Positions 36,063 through 44,616 of a stretch of DNA of 64,000 bases are shown one piece after another. The DNA lies in NCBI RefSeq assembly GCF_001544915.2, contig NZ_FCOE02000007.1, positions 239,868-303,867 of the forward strand, read 5' to 3'. Source of the stretch: Caballeronia pedi. Lineage in GTDB: Bacteria > Pseudomonadota > Gammaproteobacteria > Burkholderiales > Burkholderiaceae. Numbering within the stretch: the stretch's first letter is position 1; each line of letters starts with the position of its first letter. The notes under the pieces are model-generated. The model had not been told where the DNA came from. It did not search any database and saw only the letters and a program-made list of their open reading frames with translations. The position numbers and the translations under genes are program-made.

Positions 36063-36851
36063 ATGCCGAAATTCGCCGCAAACCTGACGATGATGTACAC
36101 GGAACACGCGTTCCTCGACCGTTTCGCCGCAGCCGCAAAAGACGGCTTCAAGGCGGTTGAATTCCTGTTCCCCTATGACTTCGCCGCGAACGACATCAAA
36201 CAGCGCCTGAACGACAACGCTCTGACGCAAGCGCTGTTCAACGCGCCGCCGGGGGATTGGGCAAAGGGCGAGCGCGGCATCGCGTCATTACCCGGGCGCG
36301 AAGAAGAGTTCAAGCAAAGCGTCGCGAAGGGCCTCGAATACGCCGCCGTGCTCGGCAACAGGAAGCTGCACGTGATGGCGGGCCTGATCGCCCCGGATCA
36401 GCCGAGAGAAAAGCATCGCGCGGTGTACCTGAAGAACCTGGAATACGCGGCAAAGGAAGCGCAAACCGCAGGCATTGGCATCGTGATCGAGCCGATCAAC
36501 ACCCGCGACATCCCCGGCTTCTTCCTGAACCGGCAGGACGAAGCCCAGGCCATCTGCGATGAAATCGGCGCACCGAACCTGCAAGTGCAGTTCGACATCT
36601 ACCACTGCCAGATCGTGGAAGGCGACATCGCGATGAAGCTCAAGCGCGACATGAAGCGCCCGAACGCGGGCGTCGGCCATATTCAGATCGCGGGCGTGCC
36701 GGAACGTCACGAGCCGAGCATCGGCGAACTGAACTATCCGTATCTGTTCGAGCTGATCGATTCGCTCGGCTACGAGGGCTGGATCGGCTGCGAATACAAA
36801 CCGAAGGCGGGCACGTCCGAAGGCCTCGGCTGGCTCAAACCCTATCTGTGA
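36063..36851 (+). CDS. otnI: 2-oxo-tetronate isomerase (hydroxypyruvate-isomerase-like)
   Basis: A 262-residue TIM-barrel protein of the Hyi family. Metal/catalytic motifs: [16 protein letters not shown] (residues about 140-155), [15 protein letters not shown] (about 177-191), [15 protein letters not shown] and IGCEYKPK. It interconverts 2-oxo- and 3-oxo-tetronate, linking the dehydrogenases to OtnK. RBS CAGGAG precedes the ATG. Confidence 0.93.
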   Translation: MPKFAANLTMMYTEHAFLDRFAAAAKDGFKAVEFLFPYDFAANDIKQRLNDNALTQALFNAPPGDWAKGERGIASLPGREEEFKQSVAKGLEYAAVLGNRKLHVMAGLIAPDQPREKHRAVYLKNLEYAAKEAQTAGIGIVIEPINTRDIPGFFLNRQDEAQAICDEIGAPNLQVQFDIYHCQIVEGDIAMKLKRDMKRPNAGVGHIQIAGVPERHEPSIGELNYPYLFELIDSLGYEGWIGCEYKPKAGTSEGLGWLKPYL

Positions 36852-36873
36852 AAGAAGAAAGGAAGCGACCCAC

Positions 36874-37839
36874 ATGAAGATTCTCATTACCGGCGGCGCG
36901 GGTTTTCTCGGCCAGCGTCTCGCGAAGCGTCTGCTCGAACGCAACGAGCTGGACGGCAAGCCCGTCACGGAACTCGTGCTGCTCGACGTCGCGCGTCCGA
37001 ACGATGAAAGCCTGCTCGCCGACAAGCGCGTACGCGCCGAAACCGGCGATATCTCCGATCCGGCGGTGCTGCAACGCCACATCGATACACAGACCGAAGC
37101 GATCTTCCACCTCGCCGCGATCGTCAGCGGCCAGGCCGAAGCGGACTTCGATCTCGGCATGAAGATCAACCTCGACGCATCGCGCGCGCTGCTCGAAGTG
37201 TGCCGCGCGGCGGGCCACAAGCCGCGCGTCGTGTTCACGAGTTCGGTCGCGGTGTACGGCGGCACGCTGCCCGCCGTCGTGCAGGACGACACCGCGCTCA
37301 ACCCGCAATCGTCGTACGGAACGCAGAAGGCGATCGCCGAACTGCTGCTCTCCGACTACGCGCGCCGCGGTTTCGTCGATGGCCGCGTGCTGCGTCTGCC
37401 GACCATCAGCGTGCGGCCGGGCAAGCCGAACGCGGCGGCGTCGTCGTTCGCGAGCGGCATCATCCGCGAGCCGCTGAACGGCGAGCGCTCGACCTGCCCC
37501 GTCGACGGCGACACGCGCGTCTGGCTGCTGTCGCCGAAAAGCGCAGTCGAAGCGCTGATCGCGGGCTGCGAGATCGCGCGCGAGAAGCTCGGGTTGAGGC
37601 CGGTCATCAACCTGCCGGGCCTGTCGGTGAGCGTGAACGAGATGGTCGCGGCGCTGCGCGAGGTGGCGGGCGAGGACGCCGTGCAGCGCATCGACTGGCA
37701 GCGCGACGAACGCATCGAGAAGATCGTCGGCAGCTGGCCGGGCGCGTGGAACACGTCGCGCGCCGAGCAACTCGGCCTCGCGGGCGACAGCAATTTCGCC
37801 GACGTGATCCGCGCCTATATCGCCGACGAACGCGGCTGA
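36874..37839 (+). CDS. denD: D-erythronate dehydrogenase
   Basis: A 321-residue extended short-chain dehydrogenase. NAD motif TGGAGFLGQRLAKRL (residues 6-20), HLAAIVSGQAEADFD, and catalytic SSVAVYGG plus SYGTQKA (YxxxK). DenD oxidises D-erythronate at C2 to 2-oxo-tetronate, which OtnI then uses. With LtnD it lets one operon take both tetronate epimers. RBS AAGGAAG. It is the last gene of the operon. Confidence 0.93.
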   Translation: MKILITGGAGFLGQRLAKRLLERNELDGKPVTELVLLDVARPNDESLLADKRVRAETGDISDPAVLQRHIDTQTEAIFHLAAIVSGQAEADFDLGMKINLDASRALLEVCRAAGHKPRVVFTSSVAVYGGTLPAVVQDDTALNPQSSYGTQKAIAELLLSDYARRGFVDGRVLRLPTISVRPGKPNAAASSFASGIIREPLNGERSTCPVDGDTRVWLLSPKSAVEALIAGCEIAREKLGLRPVINLPGLSVSVNEMVAALREVAGEDAVQRIDWQRDERIEKIVGSWPGAWNTSRAEQLGLAGDSNFADVIRAYIADERG

Positions 37840-37863
37840 ATCCCACTCTCTGACCCATCCACC

Positions 37864-37885
37864 GGGCATCGCGCGCGCGATGCCC
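37864..37885 (+). terminator. 22-bp perfect palindrome after denD
   Basis: GGGCATCGCGC followed directly by its exact complement GCGCGATGCCC, 24 bases after the operon's last stop. Very GC-rich, no T-run; probable transcription end of the tetronate operon. The rest of 37886-38114 shows no gene. Confidence 0.55.
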
Positions 37886-38114
37886 GCGTCCCACGCGCCG
37901 GTCATGCTGACATTTGCATTTCCGGGCTACACTTGTCGCTTGATTGTGACGAACGTCGGCCCGGCGCCGCGTGCACCGCGTTGAACCACGAGCGCTTGCA
38001 GGCTCGTATCTCGCCCGCTTTCGTGCTTTTTGCGCCTTCGCTGCGCCGGTTTCGCGGCGCGCGTCCCGTCGTTCCGTCCCGTGAACTCGCACCTTTCCCT
38101 CGCGGGAGATTCCC

Positions 38115-39212
38115 ATGTTGTTGCATCAGCTAGTCGATCGATTCGGCCCGGCGATCGTTTTCATCAACGTGATGGGCTCGGCGCTCGGGCTGCCCGTGCC
38201 CGCCATGCCGACGATGATCATCGTCGGCGCGTCCATCGCGCTGACGGCGGTGAACGGCGGCGCGTTCTGGTCGCCGCTGCTGGGCGTGCTGTGCGTCGCG
38301 GTGGCGGGCGGCGTGCTCGGCGACCTCGTCTGGTTCCAGGGCGGTCGCAGATACGGCGACAAGACCCTCAAGACCATCTGCAAGCTGTCGCTTTCGCGCG
38401 ATACCTGCGTGAAGAAGACCGAGCGCTTTTTCGGCCGTTGGGGCGTGCGCGTGCTGCTCGTCGCGAAGTTCATTCCGGGGCTGTCGCTCGTCTCGGTGCC
38501 GCTCGCGGGCGCGATGGGCGTGAAGCTGCGCAGCTTCATCGCGCACGACGGCGCGGGCATTGCGCTGTGGGGCATGGTCGGGCTGACCGTCGGCGTCGTC
38601 TTCGCGGCGCAACTGGAAATGGTCTTCGCGATGATCTCGCAGCTCGGCCGGCAGGCGGTGATGGTCCTCGCCGTGCTGCTCGCGATCTACGTCGCCTACC
38701 GCTGGTGGCGCCGCCGCGCGCTGATGGCGACGCTGGAAAAGGCGCGCATCAGCGTGGACGAACTCTACGCGATGATGAACGACCAGCCGCTGCCGGTGAT
38801 CTTCGATATCCGTTCGCCGGAAAAGCGCATGCTCGATCCGTTCACGATTCCCGGCTCGATGTTCGCCGACGAGCGCGACCTCGCGAAGATCATCGAGAAC
38901 TACGACAAGTCGCGCAAGGTCGTCATCTATTGCTCGTGTCCGAACGAAGTGTCGGCTGCGTGGATGGCGAAGACCATGCGCAACGCGGGTTTCCGCGACG
39001 TGGTGCCGCTCACGGGCGGACTGGACGCGTGGCGGCTCGCCGGTTTCGATGTCGCGACGCTGACCGAATTCGGCGAACTCGCGGCGACCACGCCCGAGGA
39101 GGTCGCGGAAATGGCGGCGATGTGCCCGTGGCCGGTGAAATCGGCCGCAGCCTCTTCCGCGGGCTCGGCATCCTTGCATGAAGCTGGTTTTCCACACGGA
39201 GATCGCGCATGA
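38115..39212 (+). CDS. DedA-family membrane protein fused to a rhodanese domain
   Basis: A 365-residue fusion. Residues 1-200 are a DedA/SNARE-associated membrane domain: FWSPLLGVLCVAVAGGVLGD, the family motif VAKFIPGLSLVSVPLAGAMG near residues 116-135, and several hydrophobic helices. After an RRR stop-transfer stretch, residues 215-320 are a rhodanese domain (PVIFDIRSPEK, then VIYCSCPNEVSAAW with a Cys-containing active loop, then LTGGLDAWRLAGF). DedA proteins move lipids or sustain membrane potential; the cytosolic rhodanese may handle sulfane sulfur. Translationally coupled (ATGA) to a flavoprotein. Confidence 0.92.
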   Translation: MLLHQLVDRFGPAIVFINVMGSALGLPVPAMPTMIIVGASIALTAVNGGAFWSPLLGVLCVAVAGGVLGDLVWFQGGRRYGDKTLKTICKLSLSRDTCVKKTERFFGRWGVRVLLVAKFIPGLSLVSVPLAGAMGVKLRSFIAHDGAGIALWGMVGLTVGVVFAAQLEMVFAMISQLGRQAVMVLAVLLAIYVAYRWWRRRALMATLEKARISVDELYAMMNDQPLPVIFDIRSPEKRMLDPFTIPGSMFADERDLAKIIENYDKSRKVVIYCSCPNEVSAAWMAKTMRNAGFRDVVPLTGGLDAWRLAGFDVATLTEFGELAATTPEEVAEMAAMCPWPVKSAAASSAGSASLHEAGFPHGDRA

Positions 39213-41005
39213 GTACAACGCCGTTCAACGAGCCGGGCGAAGGCGTGCCGAATGTCGTCGCGTGGAGCGCGCGCGAGCCTTTTGAAAATCCGAATCCGAA
39301 CGTGGTGCCGTCGCCCGCCGCCGCTGCGGCCGATGACAGCGCGCCTTTCTCGCCGCTCGAAACGCGCGCGCACCAGATGTTCCCGCGCCTGACGGACAAC
39401 GAGATCGAGCGCATGAGCCGCTTCGGCACCGCGTCGCACTGGCGCCGGGGCGAGTGGATGTTCCGCATGGGCGAGACCGGTCGCGGCATGGTGATCGTGC
39501 TCGCCGGGCTCGTGCGGGTGACGCGGCGCAACGCGCTCGGGCAGGAGCATCTGGTCGTCGAGCACGGGCCGGGGCATTTTCTGGCGGAAGTGGCGCAACT
39601 GTCGGGCAAGCCGTGTCTCGTCGATGGCATCGCCGCCGAGGATGTCCACGGCATCGTGATTCCGCCGGAACGGCTGCGCGCGTTGCTCGTCGCGGAAGCG
39701 GAGCTGGGCGAGCGCATCATGCGCGCGCTGATCCTGCGGCGCGTCGGGCTGATCGAGAAAGGCAGCGGGCCGGTGCTGCTCGGCCAGTCGGACGATGGCC
39801 GCCTCGTGTCGCTGCAGGGCTTTTTTCGCCGCAACGGTTATCCGCACACCGTGATCGACGCGTGCACCGATCCCGATGCAATCGCGTTACTCGAACGCAT
39901 CTCGGCATCGACGTCCGATTTCCCGCTCGTGATCTGCCCGGACGGCACCGTGCTGCGCGCGCCCGACGAGAATCAGGTGGCGACGCAACTCGGCTGGTTG
40001 CCCGAGTTCGATCCGGCGCATATTTACGATGTCGCGATCGTCGGCGCGGGGCCGGCGGGTCTAGCGACGGCGGTGTATGCGGCGTCCGAGGGCTTGTCGG
40101 TCGCGGTGTTCGATTGCCGCGCGCCGGGCGGGCAGGCGGGCGCGAGTTCGCGCATCGAAAACTATCTCGGCTTTCCGACCGGCATTTCCGGCCAGGCGCT
40201 GGCCGGGCGCGCGTTCGTGCAGGCGCAGAAATTCGGCGCGCACATCGCGATACCGACGAAGATCAAGGCGCTGCATTGCGATTGCAATCCGATCCAGATC
40301 GAACTGGAAAACGGCACGCGCGTCACGACGCAGACGGTGGTGATCGCGTCGGGCGCGGCGTACCGGCGGCCGGACATCGCCGGGCTGGAACGGTACGAAG
40401 GGCACGGCACGTATTACTGGGCGTCGCCGGTCGAGGCGAAGCTGTGCAAGAACGCGGAAGTCGTGCTCGTCGGCGGCGGGAATTCGGCGGGGCAGGCGGT
40501 GGTGTATCTCGCGTCGCATGCGAAGCACGTACACGTGCTGATTCGCGGCGCGGGGCTTTCGGCGAGCATGTCGCACTATCTGGTGGAGCGCATCGGCTCA
40601 TTGCCGAACGTGACGGTGCGCACGCATACGCAGATCACCTCGCTAGATGGCGACGGCCGCGCGCTCACCACGGTGCACTGCAAGACGCCCGATGGACCAC
40701 TCACGATCGAGTCGCGGCATCTGTTTCTCTTCACCGGCGCCGACCCCAATACCGACTGGTTGCGCAACTGCAATGTGAATGTCGATGGCAAGGGCTTTGT
40801 GCTGACGGGCCCCGAGGCGCATGAAGGGCGCACGCAAGGCGTGCCTGCGCTCGAGACGAGCGTGCCGGGCGTATTTGCGATCGGCGATGTGCGGTCCAGT
40901 TCGACCAAGCGCGTCGCCGCCGCGGTGGGCGAGGGGGCGGCGGTCGTTTCGCAGATTCATGGGTTGTTGGCGAAGCGGGAAGCGTTGGACGTGCCCGTGC
41001 GTTAG
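39209..41005 (+). CDS. cNMP-binding domain / thioredoxin-reductase-like flavoprotein without CxxC
   Basis: A 598-residue multi-domain protein. The N-terminal 45 residues are disordered. A cyclic-nucleotide-binding-like domain follows (about 55-170, MGETGRGMVIVLAGLVRVTR), then a thioredoxin-like segment (about 180-260, ending LVICPDGTVLRAPDENQ). From about residue 272 there is a thioredoxin-reductase-type FAD/NAD fold (VAIVGAGPAGLATAVYAA; VVLVGGGNSAGQAVVYLA; VFAIGDVRSSSTKRVAAAVG). The usual redox CxxC is absent: the segment reads YYWASPVEA. It therefore cannot act as a classical thioredoxin reductase. It may be a sensor-controlled NAD(P)H oxidase or a reductase for the coupled rhodanese. Confidence 0.9.
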   Translation: MSTTPFNEPGEGVPNVVAWSAREPFENPNPNVVPSPAAAAADDSAPFSPLETRAHQMFPRLTDNEIERMSRFGTASHWRRGEWMFRMGETGRGMVIVLAGLVRVTRRNALGQEHLVVEHGPGHFLAEVAQLSGKPCLVDGIAAEDVHGIVIPPERLRALLVAEAELGERIMRALILRRVGLIEKGSGPVLLGQSDDGRLVSLQGFFRRNGYPHTVIDACTDPDAIALLERISASTSDFPLVICPDGTVLRAPDENQVATQLGWLPEFDPAHIYDVAIVGAGPAGLATAVYAASEGLSVAVFDCRAPGGQAGASSRIENYLGFPTGISGQALAGRAFVQAQKFGAHIAIPTKIKALHCDCNPIQIELENGTRVTTQTVVIASGAAYRRPDIAGLERYEGHGTYYWASPVEAKLCKNAEVVLVGGGNSAGQAVVYLASHAKHVHVLIRGAGLSASMSHYLVERIGSLPNVTVRTHTQITSLDGDGRALTTVHCKTPDGPLTIESRHLFLFTGADPNTDWLRNCNVNVDGKGFVLTGPEAHEGRTQGVPALETSVPGVFAIGDVRSSSTKRVAAAVGEGAAVVSQIHGLLAKREALDVPVR

Positions 41006-41033
41006 ACGCGACGGCATTGCCGGAAGCGTTTCG

Positions 41034-41067
41034 AAGCGGCCACTTGTCAGTGGCCGCTTTTCTTTTT
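41034..41067 (+). terminator. Rho-independent terminator
   Basis: A perfect 11-bp stem AAGCGGCCACT / AGTGGCCGCTT with a TGTC loop is followed by TTCTTTTTC, 28 bases after the flavoprotein stop. Confidence 0.93.
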
Positions 41068-41391
41068 CGCAGGCGCATCGCTTCACGCGACATTCCGCCT
41101 CAGTTGCAAATTTGTGTTTTAAGCCGCGCCAGCATTGACGTTCTGGGTGCTCATTATTGAGCTTCAAGAAATTTGATCCTGCGCGTTCAATCATTTCATC
41201 GTGTTTCATTTCCCGCTGCCTATAATCATTTTCAAATTCGATTGACTCTGGCGCGGGCTGATTTCAAACAGTAAAAATTCAATAACTCGGGCGAAAGCTG
41301 AGTTTGGATTATTTCGAATTCTGCGGGGTTTTCGTGCTCGTTTAGCATGACGAATCGATTCAATTCATTTAACAAAAGAGAGGAGTATGCC
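41068..41391. promoter_or_regulatory. AT-rich leader and promoter region of the carbamoyl-compound operon
   Basis: A 324-base AT-rich spacer without a gene. TATAAT at 41221-41226 is a good -10 candidate; no clear -35 at standard spacing is visible. AGGAG at 41381-41385 with 6-base spacing marks GTG 41392 as the likely first start. LysR-type sites would be expected here but none is obvious. Confidence 0.45.
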
Positions 41392-42060
41392 GTGAAGCAA
41401 AAACATTTTCGTGCCGAGCCTTTCGATCTGGCTTTCGAGCCGCAGCGCACCGCGCTCGTCATGATCGACATGCAGCGCGACTTCGTCGAGCCCGGTGGCT
41501 TCGGCGAGGCGCTGGGCAACGACGTTTCGCTCGTGCGCACGGCGATCGAGCCGTGCAGGCGCGTGCTGGCCGCGGCGCGGGAAGCCGGCGTGCTGGTCAT
41601 CCACACACGTGAGGGCCATCGCGCGGACCTGACCGACTGCCCGCCGGCGAAACTCACGCGCGGCGGCAAGACCTTCATCGGCACCGATGGCCCGATGGGC
41701 CGTATCCTCGTGCGCGGCGAGAAGGGCCACGACCTGATTCCGGAACTCTATCCGGTCGCGGGCGAGCCGGTCATCGACAAGCCGGGCAAGGGCGCGTTCT
41801 ATGAAACGGATCTGCATCTGATCCTGAAGAACCGCGATATCCGCACGCTCATTGTGTGCGGCGTGACGACCGAAGTGTGCGTGACGACGACGGTGCGCGA
41901 AGCGAACGATCTTGGCTTCGAATGCATCGTGCCGCAGGACTGCGTGGGTTCGTATTTCCCGGCGTTCCAGAAATCGGCGCTCGACATGATCAAGGCGCAG
42001 GGCGCGATTTTCGGCTGGGTGAGCGATGCCGGCGCGGTGATCGAAGCGCTGCGCGGCTAA
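41392..42060 (+). CDS. Isochorismatase-family amidohydrolase (biuret hydrolase/RutB-like)
   Basis: A 222-residue cysteine hydrolase. Catalytic triad candidates are D26 (MIDMQRDF), the Lys in VIDKPGKGAFYETDL, and C163 (VTTEVCVTTT). The GYG/EPGGFG entry, HTREGHRADL and PELYPVAGEPVIDKPGKG stretches resemble biuret hydrolase and ureidoacrylate hydrolase within the superfamily. GTG 41392 is chosen for its RBS; an in-frame ATG at 41347 has none. It heads the operon and probably releases ammonia or a carbamoyl group from the substrate. The exact amide is not determinable. Confidence 0.85.
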   Translation: MKQKHFRAEPFDLAFEPQRTALVMIDMQRDFVEPGGFGEALGNDVSLVRTAIEPCRRVLAAAREAGVLVIHTREGHRADLTDCPPAKLTRGGKTFIGTDGPMGRILVRGEKGHDLIPELYPVAGEPVIDKPGKGAFYETDLHLILKNRDIRTLIVCGVTTEVCVTTTVREANDLGFECIVPQDCVGSYFPAFQKSALDMIKAQGAIFGWVSDAGAVIEALRG

Positions 42061-42066
42061 GCGCGG

Positions 42067-42981
42067 ATGAGCCCGATCTCGCTACGCGGCCTGAGCATCG
42101 GCTATCTGGCGCGGCCGCGCATGTCGCGCCAGGGTGAATACGCGGTGCACAGCAGTTTCAGGCACGCGCTCAATCTCGTCACGCAAGCAGGCGGCTGGCT
42201 TACGCTCGTCGATGCATCGTGCGAAAACCTGCCTTGCGGCGCGCGCGTGCGCGCGCCGTCGGAATGGGACTGGCGGGCGCAAGCGCGGCGTGGCGAGCGG
42301 ATCATCGTGCAAGGCGCGCGACTGCGTGGCGTCAACTGGGAAGTGGATTTGGCCGATGCGGGTTGCTGGCAGCGCGCGGCGCGAAACGGGAACGGCGCGT
42401 GGCCATCGCCGCGGGTCTTGTCGGCGCGGCATGCGCGCGTCGCGGCACGTCTTGCGGCGCACTGCGCGCGCCACGCCGTCGAGGGCGCGCTTCAGTGGTT
42501 GCCGGGCTGGCCCGCGCATGTGCGCGCCGTCGCGCTGAGCCTTGCCGATGACGCCGTGGCCCTCGCCGCCACGGTTCGCGCGCTTATCGGCTTTGGCGGC
42601 GGCCTCACGCCGGATGGCGACGACTATCTGCTGGGCTATCTCGCGGCGCTTTGGGCGGCGCGCGGGCAACCGGACATCGACGCGCACCGGCAGACGCTGT
42701 CCACGATTCTGCGCGCGCACGTGCACCGCACCAACGATGTCAGCCGCCACTACCTGCAACTCGCGCTCGACGGACATTTTTCCGAGCCGATCGACCGGTT
42801 CATCGCGATCGCATCGAGTGTGGATGAAGACGCGGATATCGAACAAGCCGCCGACGCCGTCATGCGCTGGGGCGCGGCATCGGGCGTGGATTGTCTCGGC
42901 GGTATTTTGCATGGCATGCGCGCATGGCAGGAAGCGTTTCAAATGCGCGAGTCGAAATCATTGTCCCGCGCACTGGCTTGA
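42067..42981 (+). CDS. DUF2877 protein, AllH/YlbF-like subunit of a carbamoyltransferase
   Basis: A 304-residue protein. The family hallmark LIGFGGGLTPDGDDYLLGYL is at residues about 177-196. DUF2877 proteins (E. coli YlbF, renamed AllH) belong with FdrA/AllF and YlbE/AllG to oxamate carbamoyltransferase of anaerobic allantoin use. All three families occur consecutively here. It starts 6 bases after the hydrolase. Confidence 0.85.
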   Translation: MSPISLRGLSIGYLARPRMSRQGEYAVHSSFRHALNLVTQAGGWLTLVDASCENLPCGARVRAPSEWDWRAQARRGERIIVQGARLRGVNWEVDLADAGCWQRAARNGNGAWPSPRVLSARHARVAARLAAHCARHAVEGALQWLPGWPAHVRAVALSLADDAVALAATVRALIGFGGGLTPDGDDYLLGYLAALWAARGQPDIDAHRQTLSTILRAHVHRTNDVSRHYLQLALDGHFSEPIDRFIAIASSVDEDADIEQAADAVMRWGAASGVDCLGGILHGMRAWQEAFQMRESKSLSRALA

Positions 42982-43037
42982 AAGAATTCGCGATTTTCGA
43001 AAGGCGTCGAATCGCATTTAAGGAATGGAGAGGTGCA

Positions 43038-44600
43038 ATGGCCATCAAAATCGAAACATTTAAAAATATGTATCAGGATTCGGTTTCCCTGATGCAGATT
43101 TCGGCGCACATCGGCAAGCTGCCGGGCGTCGAGCAGGCGTCCGTCGTCATGGGCACGCCGGCGAATCTCGCGCAACTCGCGGACGCAGGACTGGGCAACG
43201 ACGTGCAGGCGAGCCCGAACGACCTCGTGATCGCGGTGCGCGGCGACGAAGTCGCCTGCGAGGCCGCGCTGCGATTTGCGCACGAACGCCTGAGCGCGCG
43301 CGCGTCGAGCGAGGAAGCACGGACGAGCGAAGCGCTCGCGCCCACCAGTCTCGCGATGGCCTGCGACGAACAACCGTCGTCGAATCTCGCGCTCATCTCC
43401 GTGCCCGGCGACTACGCCGCCGCGGAAGCGATCAAGGCGCTCCAGCTCGGCATGAACGTCATGCTCTTCAGCGACAACGTCAGCATGGCGCAGGAAAAGG
43501 CCATCAAGACGCTCGCGCGCGAGAAGCGCCTCATCGTGATGGGTCCCGACTGCGGCACGGCTATCGTCAACGGCATGCCGCTCGGCTTCGCCAACGTGGT
43601 GCGGCGTGGCGGCATCGGCGTGGTGGGCGCATCGGGCACGGGATTGCAGGAAGTCACCTGCCGTATCGACCAACTCGGCGCCGGCATCTCGCAGGCGCTC
43701 GGCACGGGCGGACACGACCTGCATGAGGACATCGGCGGCATCTCGATGCAGTTCGGCCTCGATGCGCTGGCCGAAGATCCCGACACGTGCGTGATCGTGC
43801 TGATCTCGAAGCCGCCCGCGCGCGCGGTGGCGGAACGCATTCTCGAAGGCGCGCGCAAGGCGGGCAAGCCCGTGGTCGTGAATTTTCTGGGCGCGGCGGA
43901 AGAAGACATGCGCGCGCCGGGCATCACGCCCGCGTTCACGCTCGCCGACGCCGCGCAATTCGCCGTCGCGTTGCTCAACGGCGCGCCGCTGCCCGCGAGC
44001 GTTGCGCGCGTCGAACCACAGGACGAAGCGCGGCTTGCCAAAGAGAGCGAATCGCTCGGCGCGCAACGCAAGTTCATTCGCGGCGTATTCGCGGGTGGAA
44101 CCTTCTGCTACGAGAGTCAGTTGCTGTGCCGCGATGCGGGCTTCACTGCAAGCTCGAACACGCCGGTGAAAGGCAACGTGAAGCTCGCGGACATCTGGAC
44201 GAGCGCGGGCCACACGATCGTCGACATGGGCGACGACGACTTCACGCGCGGCCGTCCGCATCCGATGATCGATCCGACCTTGCGCGACGAGCGCGTGCGC
44301 GCGGAGATGCGCGATCCCGAAACGGCCGTCGTGCTGTTCGATCTCGTGCTCGGTTACGGCGCGGCGGACGAACCGGCGCAAGGTCTCATCGCGACGCTCA
44401 CACGAATCCGGGCGCAAGCGCAGGGCCGCGATCTGCCGCTGCTCATCGCGCATGTGTGCGGCACGCAGTCCGATCCTCAAGTCAGAAGCCGTCAGGCCGA
44501 CGCGTTGCGCGCGGCCGGCGTGCTGGTCGCCGGTTGCAACGCCGAGGCCGCGTTGTGGGCGAGCCGCGTCGCGCGCATGCAGGCGCAACGCCACGCGTAA
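43038..44600 (+). CDS. FdrA-family protein, AllF-like subunit of a carbamoyltransferase
   Basis: A 520-residue FdrA-like protein with succinyl-CoA-synthetase-alpha-like folds: VMGPDCGTAIVNGMPLGFAN (residues about 170-189), GIGVVGASGTGLQEVTC (about 194-210) and GTGGHDLHEDIGG. ATG 43038 follows GGAGAGGTGCA; an earlier in-frame ATG lies inside the upstream gene. In E. coli the homologue is part of the enzyme that phosphorolyses oxalurate to oxamate and carbamoyl phosphate. Substrate here is unproven. Confidence 0.88.
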   Translation: MAIKIETFKNMYQDSVSLMQISAHIGKLPGVEQASVVMGTPANLAQLADAGLGNDVQASPNDLVIAVRGDEVACEAALRFAHERLSARASSEEARTSEALAPTSLAMACDEQPSSNLALISVPGDYAAAEAIKALQLGMNVMLFSDNVSMAQEKAIKTLAREKRLIVMGPDCGTAIVNGMPLGFANVVRRGGIGVVGASGTGLQEVTCRIDQLGAGISQALGTGGHDLHEDIGGISMQFGLDALAEDPDTCVIVLISKPPARAVAERILEGARKAGKPVVVNFLGAAEEDMRAPGITPAFTLADAAQFAVALLNGAPLPASVARVEPQDEARLAKESESLGAQRKFIRGVFAGGTFCYESQLLCRDAGFTASSNTPVKGNVKLADIWTSAGHTIVDMGDDDFTRGRPHPMIDPTLRDERVRAEMRDPETAVVLFDLVLGYGAADEPAQGLIATLTRIRAQAQGRDLPLLIAHVCGTQSDPQVRSRQADALRAAGVLVAGCNAEAALWASRVARMQAQRHA

Positions 44601-44616
44601 CACAGGGAGCAAAAGA

